64,000 nucleotides of DNA from Shewanella sp. KX20019 (GTDB lineage Bacteria > Pseudomonadota > Gammaproteobacteria > Enterobacterales > Shewanellaceae), in assembly GCF_016757755.1 (NCBI RefSeq), contig NZ_CP068437.1:372001-436000 (forward strand), given 5' to 3'. The stretch's first letter is position 1. Each line of letters starts with the position of its first letter. The notes under the pieces are model-generated. The model saw only the letters and a list, made by a program, of their open reading frames with translations. It ran no database searches and was not told where the DNA came from. Below, piece after piece: positions 9,007 to 17,941 of the stretch. Both the position numbers and the translations under genes were made by a program.

Positions 9007-9209
9007 ACGTCGGATTTGTGATTTATATCGGCTATACATCGATAAAACATTATTGAAGTCACGCTAATTCAATAATAGATAGGGTTTAATAGAGATGTCA
9101 TCTAAATTAGCTGACGTAAGAGGCTGCCTCATTCACGGCTTTTGCAGGGGAGCGAACTGGATTTATTCAGGTGATTGATGCAGCCATCTTTCAGTACAAT
9201 ATTGCTTGT

Positions 9210-11327
9210 TTAGGCTTTTTTCAGAAGACTTAACGATTCAGAGGCAAAAACTTCGGCAGTTGCCGGCCAGCCAAAGTAATAACCTTGACCATATCCTTTA
9301 CCCATCTTCAGTAATAGTTCCTTTTGAGCTTTGGTTTCGATCCCTTCTGCGATATAGCTAATGTTTAACGTATGAGCCAGTTGCACCATAGCTTTACATA
9401 ACTCCTTACCTTGTGGCTCATGCAGTCGTTGCGCAAAGCCTGAATCGATTTTCAAACAATCGATCGGTAGGGAGCCTAATCGGCTTAGCGAGCATAGACC
9501 TGCACCAAAATCATCAATGGCGATACCAATATTAAGTTGCTTTAGCTCGCCTAGTACTGCCGACATCTGTGTTGGTTTGCGGATCAAGGCTGACTCTTCA
9601 ATTTCAATAATCAGCTTGTCTGCGGGTAACTGGGTTTGCTGTAAAACCTTGGTTAACATCGACACAAAATCCGGGTGTTCTAGCTGCGACGTTGAAATGT
9701 TTACTGTAATTTTCAACTGGTCGTTGTACAACCCATGCCATTGGGTCATTTGCGCGCAAGCTTGTTTAATAGCCCATAAACCAACACTTACCATCGAGCC
9801 GGTTTCTTCTAGTAATGGGATAAACTCTTGGGCATCTAAGATATCACCATTACTGCGTTTCCATCGTAATAGCGCTTCAACAGCTATAGTGTTATTGGTT
9901 TCTAAATCGACTATTTTTTGGTATACCAAACTGAACTGATTGAGACTTTGTGCATGCCTTAAGTCATTGAGTATAACTAGCTTTTTCTCTGCGGCTTCTC
10001 TTATTGCAGCGTTGTAAAATCGAATGTGATTCGGGCTTTTCTTAGCGGAATACATGGCGGTATCAGCCATGCTGAGTAACTGATTTGCTTCATAGCTTTG
10101 CTGCGGAAACAAGGATATGCCAATACTGGTGCTTAAATAAAACTTCTGCCCATCGATCTCAAAAGGGGCATCAAACAGGGAAAGTACTAGATCTGAAAAA
10201 GCTTCAATCTCTTGTTTGTTCTTGCACTTTGGCAGCACTAAGGTGAACTCATCGCCGCCGAGACGGGCGATCTCTGCGTCGTCCAGGCAGCAGGTCTCTA
10301 ATCTAGCTGCGACCAGTTGTAAGACTTTATCCCCAGTGGCATGGCCGAAACTGTCATTAATATTTTTAAAGCCATTGAGATCCAAAAACATCAAGGCACC
10401 AATCAGCGAGTTGTGCTGCCTGATATTATCAATGGCCTTATTAAGAATTTTTATAAGGTGAAAGCGGTTGGGCAGGCCAGTGAGTTTATCGTACATGGCT
10501 TGCTGGGTAAGCTTGGCTTCCAGTCGCTTTTTTTCACTGATATCGCTGAATAAATTTACGAAATACACACTGTTATCGGCATAGATGCGCCGGCAACTTT
10601 GCCAGGCTGGGAATTTTGAGCCGTCAGAACGGTACTTACACACCTCACCTTGCCAGTTATCTTTATTTCTTAATGGGTTCGGATCAATGTCATCGTTAAG
10701 CATCGCTTCAAGGTTTAGTTCGCTGGGTGTTTTGGTCAACATGTGTTCAGCGCTATAGCCACAAATACGGCACATGGCCTTGTTAACAGCCAAGATATGA
10801 TTGTTTTCATCAGTGATATATACAGCTTCTGCACTGTCTTCTAAGGTGATCGACATCAACTCTTTCGGAAGACACTCGAAGCCATTAGTTGATTGTGGCC
10901 GACGCTTTCCACGTCGGTCCATAGCCATGAATTGGACCAATACAACGTCATTGCCATCGAGATTGAACGGATAAAGAGTGACCTTTGTCGGTAGCTCAGT
11001 ACCTTGCTGACTTAAGTGTAACCAGTTAAAGGCAACGATATTTCCATGGCTGGCTTCACGCAGCTGTTGTTGGCCATACTCGATGCTATTCCGCCCTGAA
11101 GACTGGATCCTTGGGGAAAAATCATAGGGAGTAGCGTTGATGAATTTTTGTTCGATAGTTTCGAAGTAGCTTAGCGCGGCTTGGTTTGCAGCAATAAAGC
11201 GGTAACCTTGTACAATTGCCAGAGCGGGCGGAGATTCTGCGCTATCGAATTGAATAAGCTGCTCGGAAAGAGAGGGGCTGGCAGATTTTAGCCGAGAGTA
11301 TAACTCTGACCATTTTTGCATACTCAT
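9210..11327 (-). CDS. PAS-PAS-GGDEF-EAL cyclic-di-GMP protein
   Basis: A 705-residue cytoplasmic protein without membrane segments. A weak N-terminal PAS-like region (about 20-130) is followed by a clear PAS domain (about 160-270, CGYSAEHML), a GGDEF domain with intact RLGGDEF and an EAL domain with EALLR. EAL metal and catalytic residues are present (NIS, EIEES, IDDFGAG, LKID, EGIET), so phosphodiesterase activity is likely and cyclase activity possible. The inhibitory RxxD site before GGDEF is not evident. GGGAGCGG precedes the ATG. It probably responds to a small ligand or redox state through PAS. Confidence 0.9.
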   Translation of the reverse strand: MSMQKWSELYSRLKSASPSLSEQLIQFDSAESPPALAIVQGYRFIAANQAALSYFETIEQKFINATPYDFSPRIQSSGRNSIEYGQQQLREASHGNIVAFNWLHLSQQGTELPTKVTLYPFNLDGNDVVLVQFMAMDRRGKRRPQSTNGFECLPKELMSITLEDSAEAVYITDENNHILAVNKAMCRICGYSAEHMLTKTPSELNLEAMLNDDIDPNPLRNKDNWQGEVCKYRSDGSKFPAWQSCRRIYADNSVYFVNLFSDISEKKRLEAKLTQQAMYDKLTGLPNRFHLIKILNKAIDNIRQHNSLIGALMFLDLNGFKNINDSFGHATGDKVLQLVAARLETCCLDDAEIARLGGDEFTLVLPKCKNKQEIEAFSDLVLSLFDAPFEIDGQKFYLSTSIGISLFPQQSYEANQLLSMADTAMYSAKKSPNHIRFYNAAIREAAEKKLVILNDLRHAQSLNQFSLVYQKIVDLETNNTIAVEALLRWKRSNGDILDAQEFIPLLEETGSMVSVGLWAIKQACAQMTQWHGLYNDQLKITVNISTSQLEHPDFVSMLTKVLQQTQLPADKLIIEIEESALIRKPTQMSAVLGELKQLNIGIAIDDFGAGLCSLSRLGSLPIDCLKIDSGFAQRLHEPQGKELCKAMVQLAHTLNISYIAEGIETKAQKELLLKMGKGYGQGYYFGWPATAEVFASESLSLLKKA

Positions 11328-11414
11328 TTGTTCCGCTCCCTCATAACATTATTCAAATAGCAGCTATAGATTGAAAAGTGAATAAATCTAGAGTTTTAGC
11401 AACTCCTTTCCATT

Positions 11415-11482
11415 AGCGTCAAAAATACCTTTATTTGACGCTTTGTACAAACTTGTTGTCACTAAACTTTATATTTAGTGAC
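11415..11482. promoter_or_regulatory. Two adjacent perfect 9-bp dyads
   Basis: AGCGTCAAA/TTTGACGCT (11415-11423/11434-11442) and GTCACTAAA/TTTAGTGAC (11458-11466/11474-11482) lie 15 bp apart upstream of the PAS-GGDEF-EAL gene. Neither is followed by a T-run, so they look like operator or structured leader elements rather than terminators. Confidence 0.45.
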
Positions 11483-11613
11483 ATTACGGGAGGTTAATCT
11501 AATTTTTGAAGCAGTTTGTAGTTGAAAATGAAGGATAAAATTGCGTGTTAATGAATTTGTTTCGTTCTGGCATAATGCACAAACAAAAAGCAATCAACGA
11601 ACCATGCAGTTGT

Positions 11614-11659
11614 TATATACCCATCCCACTAAATCCTGCATCTTCAGGTAAGATGGAGA
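11614..11659. repeat. Internally deleted remnant of the TATACCCATC element
   Basis: TATACCCATC at 11614 is followed by the reverse complement of the left end of copy A (ATCCTGCATCTTCAGGTAAG) and a decayed tip. It is a 46-bp end-only derivative of the element at 637-900. Confidence 0.6.
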
Positions 11660-11701
11660 TAGTGTGGTTTATTGACCGACACAGATAGAAGGAATTGTTC
11701 G

Positions 11702-12061
11702 ATGATGGCACTGAAATCACCTTATATAGTATGGATAGGCGCAGTTTTGCTGTGTTGCCTTAGTCGTCATATCATGGCCAGTGATGAGGCTTCACTGGCT
11801 GAAAAAGGAGAGTCAGCAAAGACGCGCTCTTTAACAATAGAGCAAGAGCAGTTAAAGAAAGCCCGTGAAGCGTCTAGTTTGCATACTGAGCAAGAGGAAA
11901 AACGATTGTCTAAGGCTGAGCCAAGGGATTGGGAAAGTGAGCAGCGAGAAAAGGCACAGCAGCAATTTAAAGCACGAGAATCAAGAGAAGACAAGTATCT
12001 GCGTGAGGCAAAAGAAGCGGCAAAGAAACAGCGGAAAATCCCTAAACCTGAGTTGGATTAG
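11702..12061 (+). CDS. Small exported, highly charged coiled-coil protein
   Basis: A 119-residue protein; ATG 11702 follows AAGGAATTG at a good distance. A hydrophobic signal peptide (residues 1-27, with WIGAVLLCCLSR) is followed by an almost uninterrupted Glu/Lys/Arg/Gln/Ala-rich region with few hydrophobic positions (for example AKTRSLTIEQEQLKKAREAS), which should form a long helix or coiled coil in the periplasm. No family is recognised. It is flanked on both sides by members of the TATACCCATC repeat family, so its neighbourhood is recombined. Confidence 0.6.
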   Translation: MMALKSPYIVWIGAVLLCCLSRHIMASDEASLAEKGESAKTRSLTIEQEQLKKAREASSLHTEQEEKRLSKAEPRDWESEQREKAQQQFKARESREDKYLREAKEAAKKQRKIPKPELD

Positions 12062-12073
12062 CTCATTTGAGTC

Positions 12074-12327
12074 TATACCCATCCAACCTGAATATGCAGG
12101 ATTCAGTGGGAGTTTAATGGGCTTTACTCTGTGTTATTGATTTTACTAAGGGAACAACCATTAGTGGTAATCAATGCCTTGATTAAAACCCATCGCCGAA
12201 GGCGTTGTGCAAGCCCACTTCGTTGTTGCACTCACTTAAAAGGGAATAACCATTTCTACATTAATGCGCCTAGAATTGAACTGGCACAACGCCTCTGAAA
12301 CGAGCATCTTCAAGTAGGATGGGTATA
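12074..12327. repeat. TATACCCATC-ended dispersed element, copy B
   Basis: A 254-bp copy beginning TATACCCATC (12074-12083) and ending GATGGGTATA (12318-12327). Its outer parts match copy A (637-900) in the same orientation, while the central segment (about 12120-12190) matches A only as the reverse complement. The right inner arm seen in A is lost here. The last bases overlap the start of the methyltransferase gene. Confidence 0.8.
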
Positions 12328-12963
12328 TGTCCTTTGTGTCAACAGTCGACTTTGACCGCTTTTCATCAGGATCAAGTTCGGGCGTATCGGCGCTGTGAAC
12401 ACTGTTGCTTGGTTTCTGTGGCCGCTTCGTTTCAGTTGAACCTAGCTGACGAAAAAGCGATCTACGATCTGCATCAGAATGATCCGAGTGATCACCACTA
12501 TCGGCAATTTCTTTCTCGGGCAATTAGTCCGCTGTTCGAGCGGATAGAACGTTATGCTGAAGGGCTGGACTTTGGCTGTGGCCCCGGGCCAACTATTAGC
12601 GTAATGGCCGCGGAGTCTGGGATCAGAGTCGATAATTATGATCTGTACTATTTTAATGCTCCTGAGTTGCTCCGGCGTCAGTATGATTTTATCACCATGA
12701 CTGAAGTGATAGAGCATGTGGCAGATGCGCTGGGATTATTGCAAACACTAGACTCTTTGCTTAAGCCGGGAGCTATTTTAGTGGTGATGACTAAGCGTGT
12801 AATTAGTGAAACCGCATTTTCAACATGGCACTATAAGCGAGATTTAACCCATATCAATTTTTACTCGACAGAAACATTTGAGTGGATCGCGGCCAAGTTT
12901 AATTGGACGCTTGAGGTGATGAGTGAGGACGTGGTATTTTTTACAAAACATATGCATCACTGA
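12319..12963 (+). CDS. Class I SAM-dependent methyltransferase with N-terminal zinc ribbon
   Basis: A 214-residue protein. The N-terminal CPLC...CEHC cluster (from residue 4) is a zinc-ribbon-like module. The Rossmann methyltransferase core has LDFGCGPGPTISVMA (SAM motif I, near residue 77) and a motif-III-like TMTEVIEHVADAL. The substrate is unknown. The start ATG and the first three codons lie in the terminal repeat of the upstream element, and there is no good ribosome binding site, so the original 5' region was probably replaced. The gene seems otherwise intact. An alternative is translation from a start I cannot see. Confidence 0.75.
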   Translation: MGICPLCQQSTLTAFHQDQVRAYRRCEHCCLVSVAASFQLNLADEKAIYDLHQNDPSDHHYRQFLSRAISPLFERIERYAEGLDFGCGPGPTISVMAAESGIRVDNYDLYYFNAPELLRRQYDFITMTEVIEHVADALGLLQTLDSLLKPGAILVVMTKRVISETAFSTWHYKRDLTHINFYSTETFEWIAAKFNWTLEVMSEDVVFFTKHMHH

Positions 12964-13032
12964 ATCTAACCCATTAATTAAAGGTTTAAATTCAAACAAT
13001 TTATAAATCATTAGTTTAACGGAATAATCAAT

Positions 13033-14010
13033 ATGATAAACAGAATGCCGCTTGCTATTTGTTATGCAGTACTGGTATTTGGGCTGCTAGTAAATGGCCT
13101 AGTGCAGGCAAAGACACCCTATTCAATCGCATTTCTCGATAAAACCGAAGCCGCCTTAGTGTTGACTCAAAACGACGATTTTATCCAGCGTGTGAGTCAG
13201 TTTGATATCGACGCGAGAATGAAACAGGCCGATGCACAGTCTAAAAGTGATTACCTTTCGTTTGTTGCCAAACAGACAATGGACTGGAGTGAGCAAGAGC
13301 AATTAACGCTTACCAAGGCGTTTGATAGTATCAGCGCTAAGCTCATTGAGTTGAATATCAGCTTGCCCGAGCCTATTCAGTTTATTAAGACGACTGGGCT
13401 AGAAGAGGGTGGAGCGGCCTATACTCGTGGGCAAGCGATTATTCTACAGGCTCGCCAACTTGGCAATGAAGAGGGACTTCCTCGGCTGTTGGCCCATGAA
13501 CTATTACATGTCTACTCTCGATTTAACCCTAAGGTTAAGCGGCAGTTGTATCAGGCCATTGGTTACCATTACATCGGCGATATTGATTTTCCAAGCCAGC
13601 TTGCGCAACGTAAGCTGACTAATCCTGATGCACCTATAAATGACTTTGCTATACGGGTTAACTATCAAGATAAACTAGTGTGGGTAGTCCCTATTCTGTT
13701 TGCTGATGTTGAACGATATGATATTGAAAGAGGTGGTGAATTCTTTGATTATTTGATGTTTGAATTTGTCATTGTTGGGCGTGAAACAAAAGCGAGTAAA
13801 AGTGCTTATGATGCCGCTGCGGCTGAAATCATCGCGGTGCCAGAGTTAAAAGGCTTCTTTGAGCAGGTGGGTCGTAACACCAACTATATTATCCACCCAG
13901 AAGAGATTGTGGCTGATAACTTTGCTTTATTGGTTACCGGAGAGATCGCATTAAAATCACCCAAAATCTTGTTCAAGATTGAACAGGTCTTTAAGCAAAC
14001 TAATCAGTAA
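13033..14010 (+). CDS. Exported HExxH putative metalloprotease
   Basis: A 325-residue protein with a signal peptide (about 1-26, CYAVLVFGLLVNGLVQAK). The HELLH motif (His155, Glu156, His159) sits in LLAHELLHVYSRFNPKVK, and a plausible third ligand lies in HPEEIVADNFALL near residue 295, as in gluzincin-type zinc peptidases. The GGAATAA leader gives a modest ribosome binding site. I do not recognise a named family, so protease activity is an inference from the motif. It lies between a methyltransferase and a convergent PilZ gene with no clear partner. Confidence 0.6.
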   Translation: MINRMPLAICYAVLVFGLLVNGLVQAKTPYSIAFLDKTEAALVLTQNDDFIQRVSQFDIDARMKQADAQSKSDYLSFVAKQTMDWSEQEQLTLTKAFDSISAKLIELNISLPEPIQFIKTTGLEEGGAAYTRGQAIILQARQLGNEEGLPRLLAHELLHVYSRFNPKVKRQLYQAIGYHYIGDIDFPSQLAQRKLTNPDAPINDFAIRVNYQDKLVWVVPILFADVERYDIERGGEFFDYLMFEFVIVGRETKASKSAYDAAAAEIIAVPELKGFFEQVGRNTNYIIHPEEIVADNFALLVTGEIALKSPKILFKIEQVFKQTNQ

Positions 14011-14022
14011 TTAATCGTCAGC

Positions 14023-14057
14023 AATCAGTAACCACAAAATGCTGGTTACTGATTTTT
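14023..14057. terminator. Bidirectional terminator between convergent genes
   Basis: AATCAGTAACCA (14023-14034) pairs perfectly with TGGTTACTGATT (14043-14054), followed by T on the plus strand. The right arm contains the last codons and stop of the PilZ gene. Confidence 0.8.
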
Positions 14058-14756
14058 AGGGTTTAGATGATGCAAGATAATCTTTTGCAGCATATTTTCA
14101 GTTTCATCGTGTTCCGCTTCCAAAATTAATCCATATTGAAATTGCTCTGATGGGCTTTCTGCATCTTGTTGGTTTTTCACCGTAACCAAGGTCTCGATTG
14201 TTTCGTTTTGCTCATCGAGGTTAACCTGTAATAGGTATTGGCTGTCGAGTTTAAAGCCCTCTATCTTCTCACCAACAAACGCGCCGCCCTTGATTGATAT
14301 ATCACGTAGATCGCCATGAGAAATGACCTCACCGCTGGTGGTGCAAACAAGACTCGCGGCAACGTTAATCGGGATCCTAGCGTGCTGCCTAAGTGCAACG
14401 GTTTGTAGCGCTTGGGGGTAATCAATGATTATCCAGCTACCAACCACACTGACGATTTTCTGGATACGACTTCTAAAGGCTAGAATGTTGGCGTCATGCT
14501 CATCGCTATTGACTACGCGCATGATAATGCTTTGACGTTCTCGAATAAATGGAGCCGCAGCTTGCCAGGCTTTATCGTTGCCGTGAGCCAAAATTATCGA
14601 ACGACCACAATCAACACCAATCAATTTACTGCGCAACCGAATCGCTTGTGTCGGCGTAAGGATCTGCAGATGAACCTCGGTGTTACAGGTTAAATTATCA
14701 AGTGTATTGAAATCATTTTCTGTTGGCATAGTCAGACTTATCGTGGCAAGAGTCAT
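14046..14756 (-). CDS. PilZ-domain cyclic-di-GMP effector
   Basis: A 236-residue cytoplasmic protein. Residues 20-115 look like a YcgR-N-type beta domain. Residues about 120-230 form a PilZ domain with the c-di-GMP motifs RQHAR (Arg123, Arg127) and DISIKG (Asp152, Ser154, Gly157), all key positions intact. It is therefore a likely c-di-GMP receptor, possibly acting on motility or pili; its partner is unknown. Its presence fits the two large GGDEF-EAL proteins in this window. The start is uncertain: ATG 14756 and ATG 14729 both lack a strong ribosome binding site. Confidence 0.8.
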   Translation of the reverse strand: MTLATISLTMPTENDFNTLDNLTCNTEVHLQILTPTQAIRLRSKLIGVDCGRSIILAHGNDKAWQAAAPFIRERQSIIMRVVNSDEHDANILAFRSRIQKIVSVVGSWIIIDYPQALQTVALRQHARIPINVAASLVCTTSGEVISHGDLRDISIKGGAFVGEKIEGFKLDSQYLLQVNLDEQNETIETLVTVKNQQDAESPSEQFQYGLILEAEHDETENMLQKIILHHLNPKNQ

Positions 14757-14945
14757 TGTTTGAAGCTAACACAAAATATTGCTTTTGGTCAGGTTTAAGT
14801 GGGGCTCTTTGTTAAGCGAGTGGCCACGATGTTGAAAAACAGAGTCACAGTTATTATCGAAATACAGGGTTAATCTAGCAGCGCTTAAACCATACCATCG
14901 CATCAATCTAATCAAATGGATTAGCCATTATCGTTAACAAACGTT

Positions 14946-14979
14946 GCCAATTATTTACCATGCGTTACAAATAATTGGC
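14946..14979. promoter_or_regulatory. 11-bp perfect inverted repeat upstream of the M16 operon
   Basis: GCCAATTATTT (14946-14956) and its complement (14969-14979) are separated by 12 bp, about 120 bp before the first M16 gene, in a 341-bp AT-rich promoter region with no other feature. A candidate operator. Confidence 0.45.
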
Positions 14980-15097
14980 CTGGTTATTTGATTTTCGTGA
15001 CGATTTGCTTTGTTATGTCAGCTGAATAAGTCCAAATGGTTAGTATAAACTGATATTTATATGACCAAGACATAAGTGCTCAAACAAGGAGCGAATA

Positions 15098-16429
15098 ATG
15101 AAGCGCTATACCAAGGCATTGTTGCTATCAGCGAGTATGCTATTTACAGCATCAGCAGTTCAGGCAACAGAAGCCAAAGATATTCAAAGTTTCACGCTGG
15201 AAAACGGCATGAAAATAATGGTGTTAGAAGACAGTTCAATCCCTAATGCCAACATGTACCTCTTTTGGAAAGTGGGTTCTCGAAATGAGGTCCCTGGCAT
15301 TACCGGTATCTCGCATTTCTTCGAGCATATGATGTTCAATGGCTCTAAAAAATATGGTCCGAAAATGTTTGACCGCACCATGGAGGCTGCTGGCGGGGCC
15401 AACAATGCTTACACTAGCGAGAATTTAACAGTTTATACCGATTGGTTCCCTGCTAATGCGCTTGAAACCATCTTTGATCTGGAAGCGGATCGTATCGAAA
15501 ATCTCGATATTAGTGCCGAAATGGTTGAAAGCGAGCGCGGCGTGGTAGCCTCTGAGCGATTAACCGGACTAGAAAACTCTAACTGGCGTAATCTGCAAGA
15601 GGAGCTAAAAGGGGCTGCATTTAGAGCTCATCCTTACAGCTGGTCAGTGATTGGCCATGAATCTGATATTGCCGCTTGGACATTAGATGATTTAGTTCAG
15701 TACCATAAAACCTATTATGCGCCGAATAATGCGGTGGTTGTTATTGCTGGGGACGTGAAGCTGGCTGAGGTTAGACGTCTTGCCAATCAATATCTAGCCC
15801 CTATTCCAGCTCAAGCGCCACCAAAAGAGGTTAAGACAGTTGAGCCGCTACAAAAGGGTGAGCGTCGGGTATTTGTGCAGAAAGCATCGGTGAGTACACC
15901 TAATGTGATGTTGGGCTATCACGTGCCAGCGACTTCAAATGCGGATTACTATGCGCTAGACCTGTTGTCCTCTATTTTAACCACAGGTAATAGCTCGCGC
16001 ATGTATCAAGCTTTAGTCGACAAGCAGGTTGCGATTGAAGTTGAAACCTATATGCCAATGTCTTTTGATGCCAACCTCTTTTATGTCATGGGCGTTGCCA
16101 ACCCTGGGGTGACGGCGACCGAACTTGAAAAAGGCATGATTGCTGAGATCAACCGCGTTGCGCGTGAAGGTGTCACCGAAAATGAGCTTGCTAAGGTTAA
16201 AAACATTAAGTTAATGGGCTTCTATCAAGCGATGGAAACCATTAATGGCAAGGCTAACACAATAGGAACGTATGAACTGTTCTTTGGTAGCGTTGATAAG
16301 CTCTTCAACGCACCTCAAGCCTATAACAAGGTAACCCCTGCTGATATTCAACGTGTAGCGCAAACTTACCTTAAACGTTCGAATAGAACCGTTGCTGTGC
16401 TGGCTGCTGTTGAGGAGACTGACAAATGA
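15098..16429 (+). CDS. Exported M16 zinc peptidase (catalytic subunit)
   Basis: A 443-residue pitrilysin-family peptidase with a signal peptide (about 1-23, ending VQATEA). The inverted zinc motif HFFEH (His73, Glu76, His77) and a downstream Glu-rich VESERGVVASER segment supply the active site, followed by the C-terminal non-catalytic half. AAGGAGCG precedes the ATG. It overlaps the next gene by 4 bp (ATGA), so the two are translationally coupled and likely form a heterodimer like other paired M16B peptidases. Expected site is the periplasm; the substrate is unknown. Confidence 0.9.
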   Translation: MKRYTKALLLSASMLFTASAVQATEAKDIQSFTLENGMKIMVLEDSSIPNANMYLFWKVGSRNEVPGITGISHFFEHMMFNGSKKYGPKMFDRTMEAAGGANNAYTSENLTVYTDWFPANALETIFDLEADRIENLDISAEMVESERGVVASERLTGLENSNWRNLQEELKGAAFRAHPYSWSVIGHESDIAAWTLDDLVQYHKTYYAPNNAVVVIAGDVKLAEVRRLANQYLAPIPAQAPPKEVKTVEPLQKGERRVFVQKASVSTPNVMLGYHVPATSNADYYALDLLSSILTTGNSSRMYQALVDKQVAIEVETYMPMSFDANLFYVMGVANPGVTATELEKGMIAEINRVAREGVTENELAKVKNIKLMGFYQAMETINGKANTIGTYELFFGSVDKLFNAPQAYNKVTPADIQRVAQTYLKRSNRTVAVLAAVEETDK

Positions 16430-17904
16430 AAACACTAATTACAGCCCGAGAGCACACTGCAGCATGGCTGCCAAATATAACTAAAACGAAGCAAGTTGTA
16501 AGCGCGATGACCATTGCCAGCGTAATGGCACTGACAGGCTGCGCTGCGACAGACGTGAAACCCAGCACAGTGGATACCGGTAGCTTTAGTGTGCCAGCTT
16601 ATCAGCAAGTGACGCTTGATAACGGCCTGACTATCTATCTAATGCCGCAAACAGAAGTGCCGCTAATCACCGTTAATGCGACTATCCGTGCCGGTGCAGT
16701 AAACGATACTACCTCAGGTGTAGCAGAGATTACTGCCGCCAGTTTGATGCTGGGCGCTGCTGGTAAAACTAAGCTGGAAATAGAGCAAGAGGTCGACTTT
16801 TTAGGTGCCAGCCTTTCCAGTGGTGCGGGCAAAGAGGGGAGCTATCTCAGCGCTAACTTTATGGCAAAAGATGCTGATGTCATGTTGCCTTTGATCAGAA
16901 GTATTTTGTTATCACCGGACTTTGATGCAACTGAGTTTGATAAGTTACGCCAGAGAGAAATTGCGGGGCTAGGGCAATCTAAAGAGAGTCCTCGTGCCGT
17001 TATCAGCCGCTATTACGACAGATTGATTTTTGCGGATCATCCATACGGTAATGCAACATCAGGCAATAGTAGCTCCCTAGCAGAGCTTAATGTGTCGCAG
17101 CTACGTGCTTTTCATAAGAGCTACTATCAGCCATCAAATACCGCTATTAGCATCGTGGGTGACTTTGACGCCACGGCAATGAAAGCTAAATTGCAGCAAT
17201 TATTTGCTAAATGGCAAGATAGCGAGCCTGTTACTCGCTTGGACCTACAGTTGGGCTTGCCAACGCTTGATGCGAGCAATGTGCTGTTAGTCGATAAGGG
17301 TGATGCTGTTGAAACTACTTTTCTAGTGGGTGGTATGGGTATAAGCCGCGACAATCCTGATTTTGTTGGTTTAACCGTGGTCAATACCATATTGGGCGGC
17401 CGTTTTACCTCATGGTTAAATGACGAGCTAAGGGTCAATGCGGGACTAACCTACGGTGCTCGCTCAGGCTTTAGTGCTTATTCAGCTGCGGGTACCTTTA
17501 GGATTAGTACTTTTACTAAGACGGTGACGACTAAAGAAACCATCGATCTAGCGCTGAAGACGTATAACCGCTTATGGGAGCAAGGGCTGGATCAAGCAAC
17601 GTTAGATTCGGCTAAGGCTTACGTAAAGGGCCAGTTTCCACCTAAGTATGAGACCAGTGGTCAGTTAGCCGGGTTGATGTCTGATATGTATCTTTATGGG
17701 TTTGATGACGCATTTATTAATGAGTTTCAAGCCAAGGTCGATGGTTTAACCTTGCAGGAATCAAAGCGTTTAATCGATACCTACTTCCCTAAAGACAACC
17801 TACAGTTTGTTATTATCGGAAATGCAGCCAAGATCGCGCCAATTGCGCAGCAATACGGCACGGTGAAACAGGTCGATATTAAAGATGTTGGTTTTGGTGG
17901 CTAA
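16426..17904 (+). CDS. M16 peptidase-family lipoprotein lacking the zinc motif
   Basis: A 492-residue M16-fold protein. The lipobox MALTGC places lipidated Cys at residue 39. At the position of the zinc motif it has ITAASLMLGAAG instead of HxxEH, so it should be catalytically inactive and serve as the partner of the preceding enzyme, as in M16B heterodimers. R/Y residues of the C-terminal domain are present (NAGLTYGARSGFSAY). Coupled by an ATGA overlap. The N-terminus is long for a lipoprotein, and ATG 16507 is an alternative start. Confidence 0.88.
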   Translation: MKTLITAREHTAAWLPNITKTKQVVSAMTIASVMALTGCAATDVKPSTVDTGSFSVPAYQQVTLDNGLTIYLMPQTEVPLITVNATIRAGAVNDTTSGVAEITAASLMLGAAGKTKLEIEQEVDFLGASLSSGAGKEGSYLSANFMAKDADVMLPLIRSILLSPDFDATEFDKLRQREIAGLGQSKESPRAVISRYYDRLIFADHPYGNATSGNSSSLAELNVSQLRAFHKSYYQPSNTAISIVGDFDATAMKAKLQQLFAKWQDSEPVTRLDLQLGLPTLDASNVLLVDKGDAVETTFLVGGMGISRDNPDFVGLTVVNTILGGRFTSWLNDELRVNAGLTYGARSGFSAYSAAGTFRISTFTKTVTTKETIDLALKTYNRLWEQGLDQATLDSAKAYVKGQFPPKYETSGQLAGLMSDMYLYGFDDAFINEFQAKVDGLTLQESKRLIDTYFPKDNLQFVIIGNAAKIAPIAQQYGTVKQVDIKDVGFGG

Positions 17905-17941
17905 GCGATAACTTGACGCTGATTATCTTGAGTTTAAGTGA

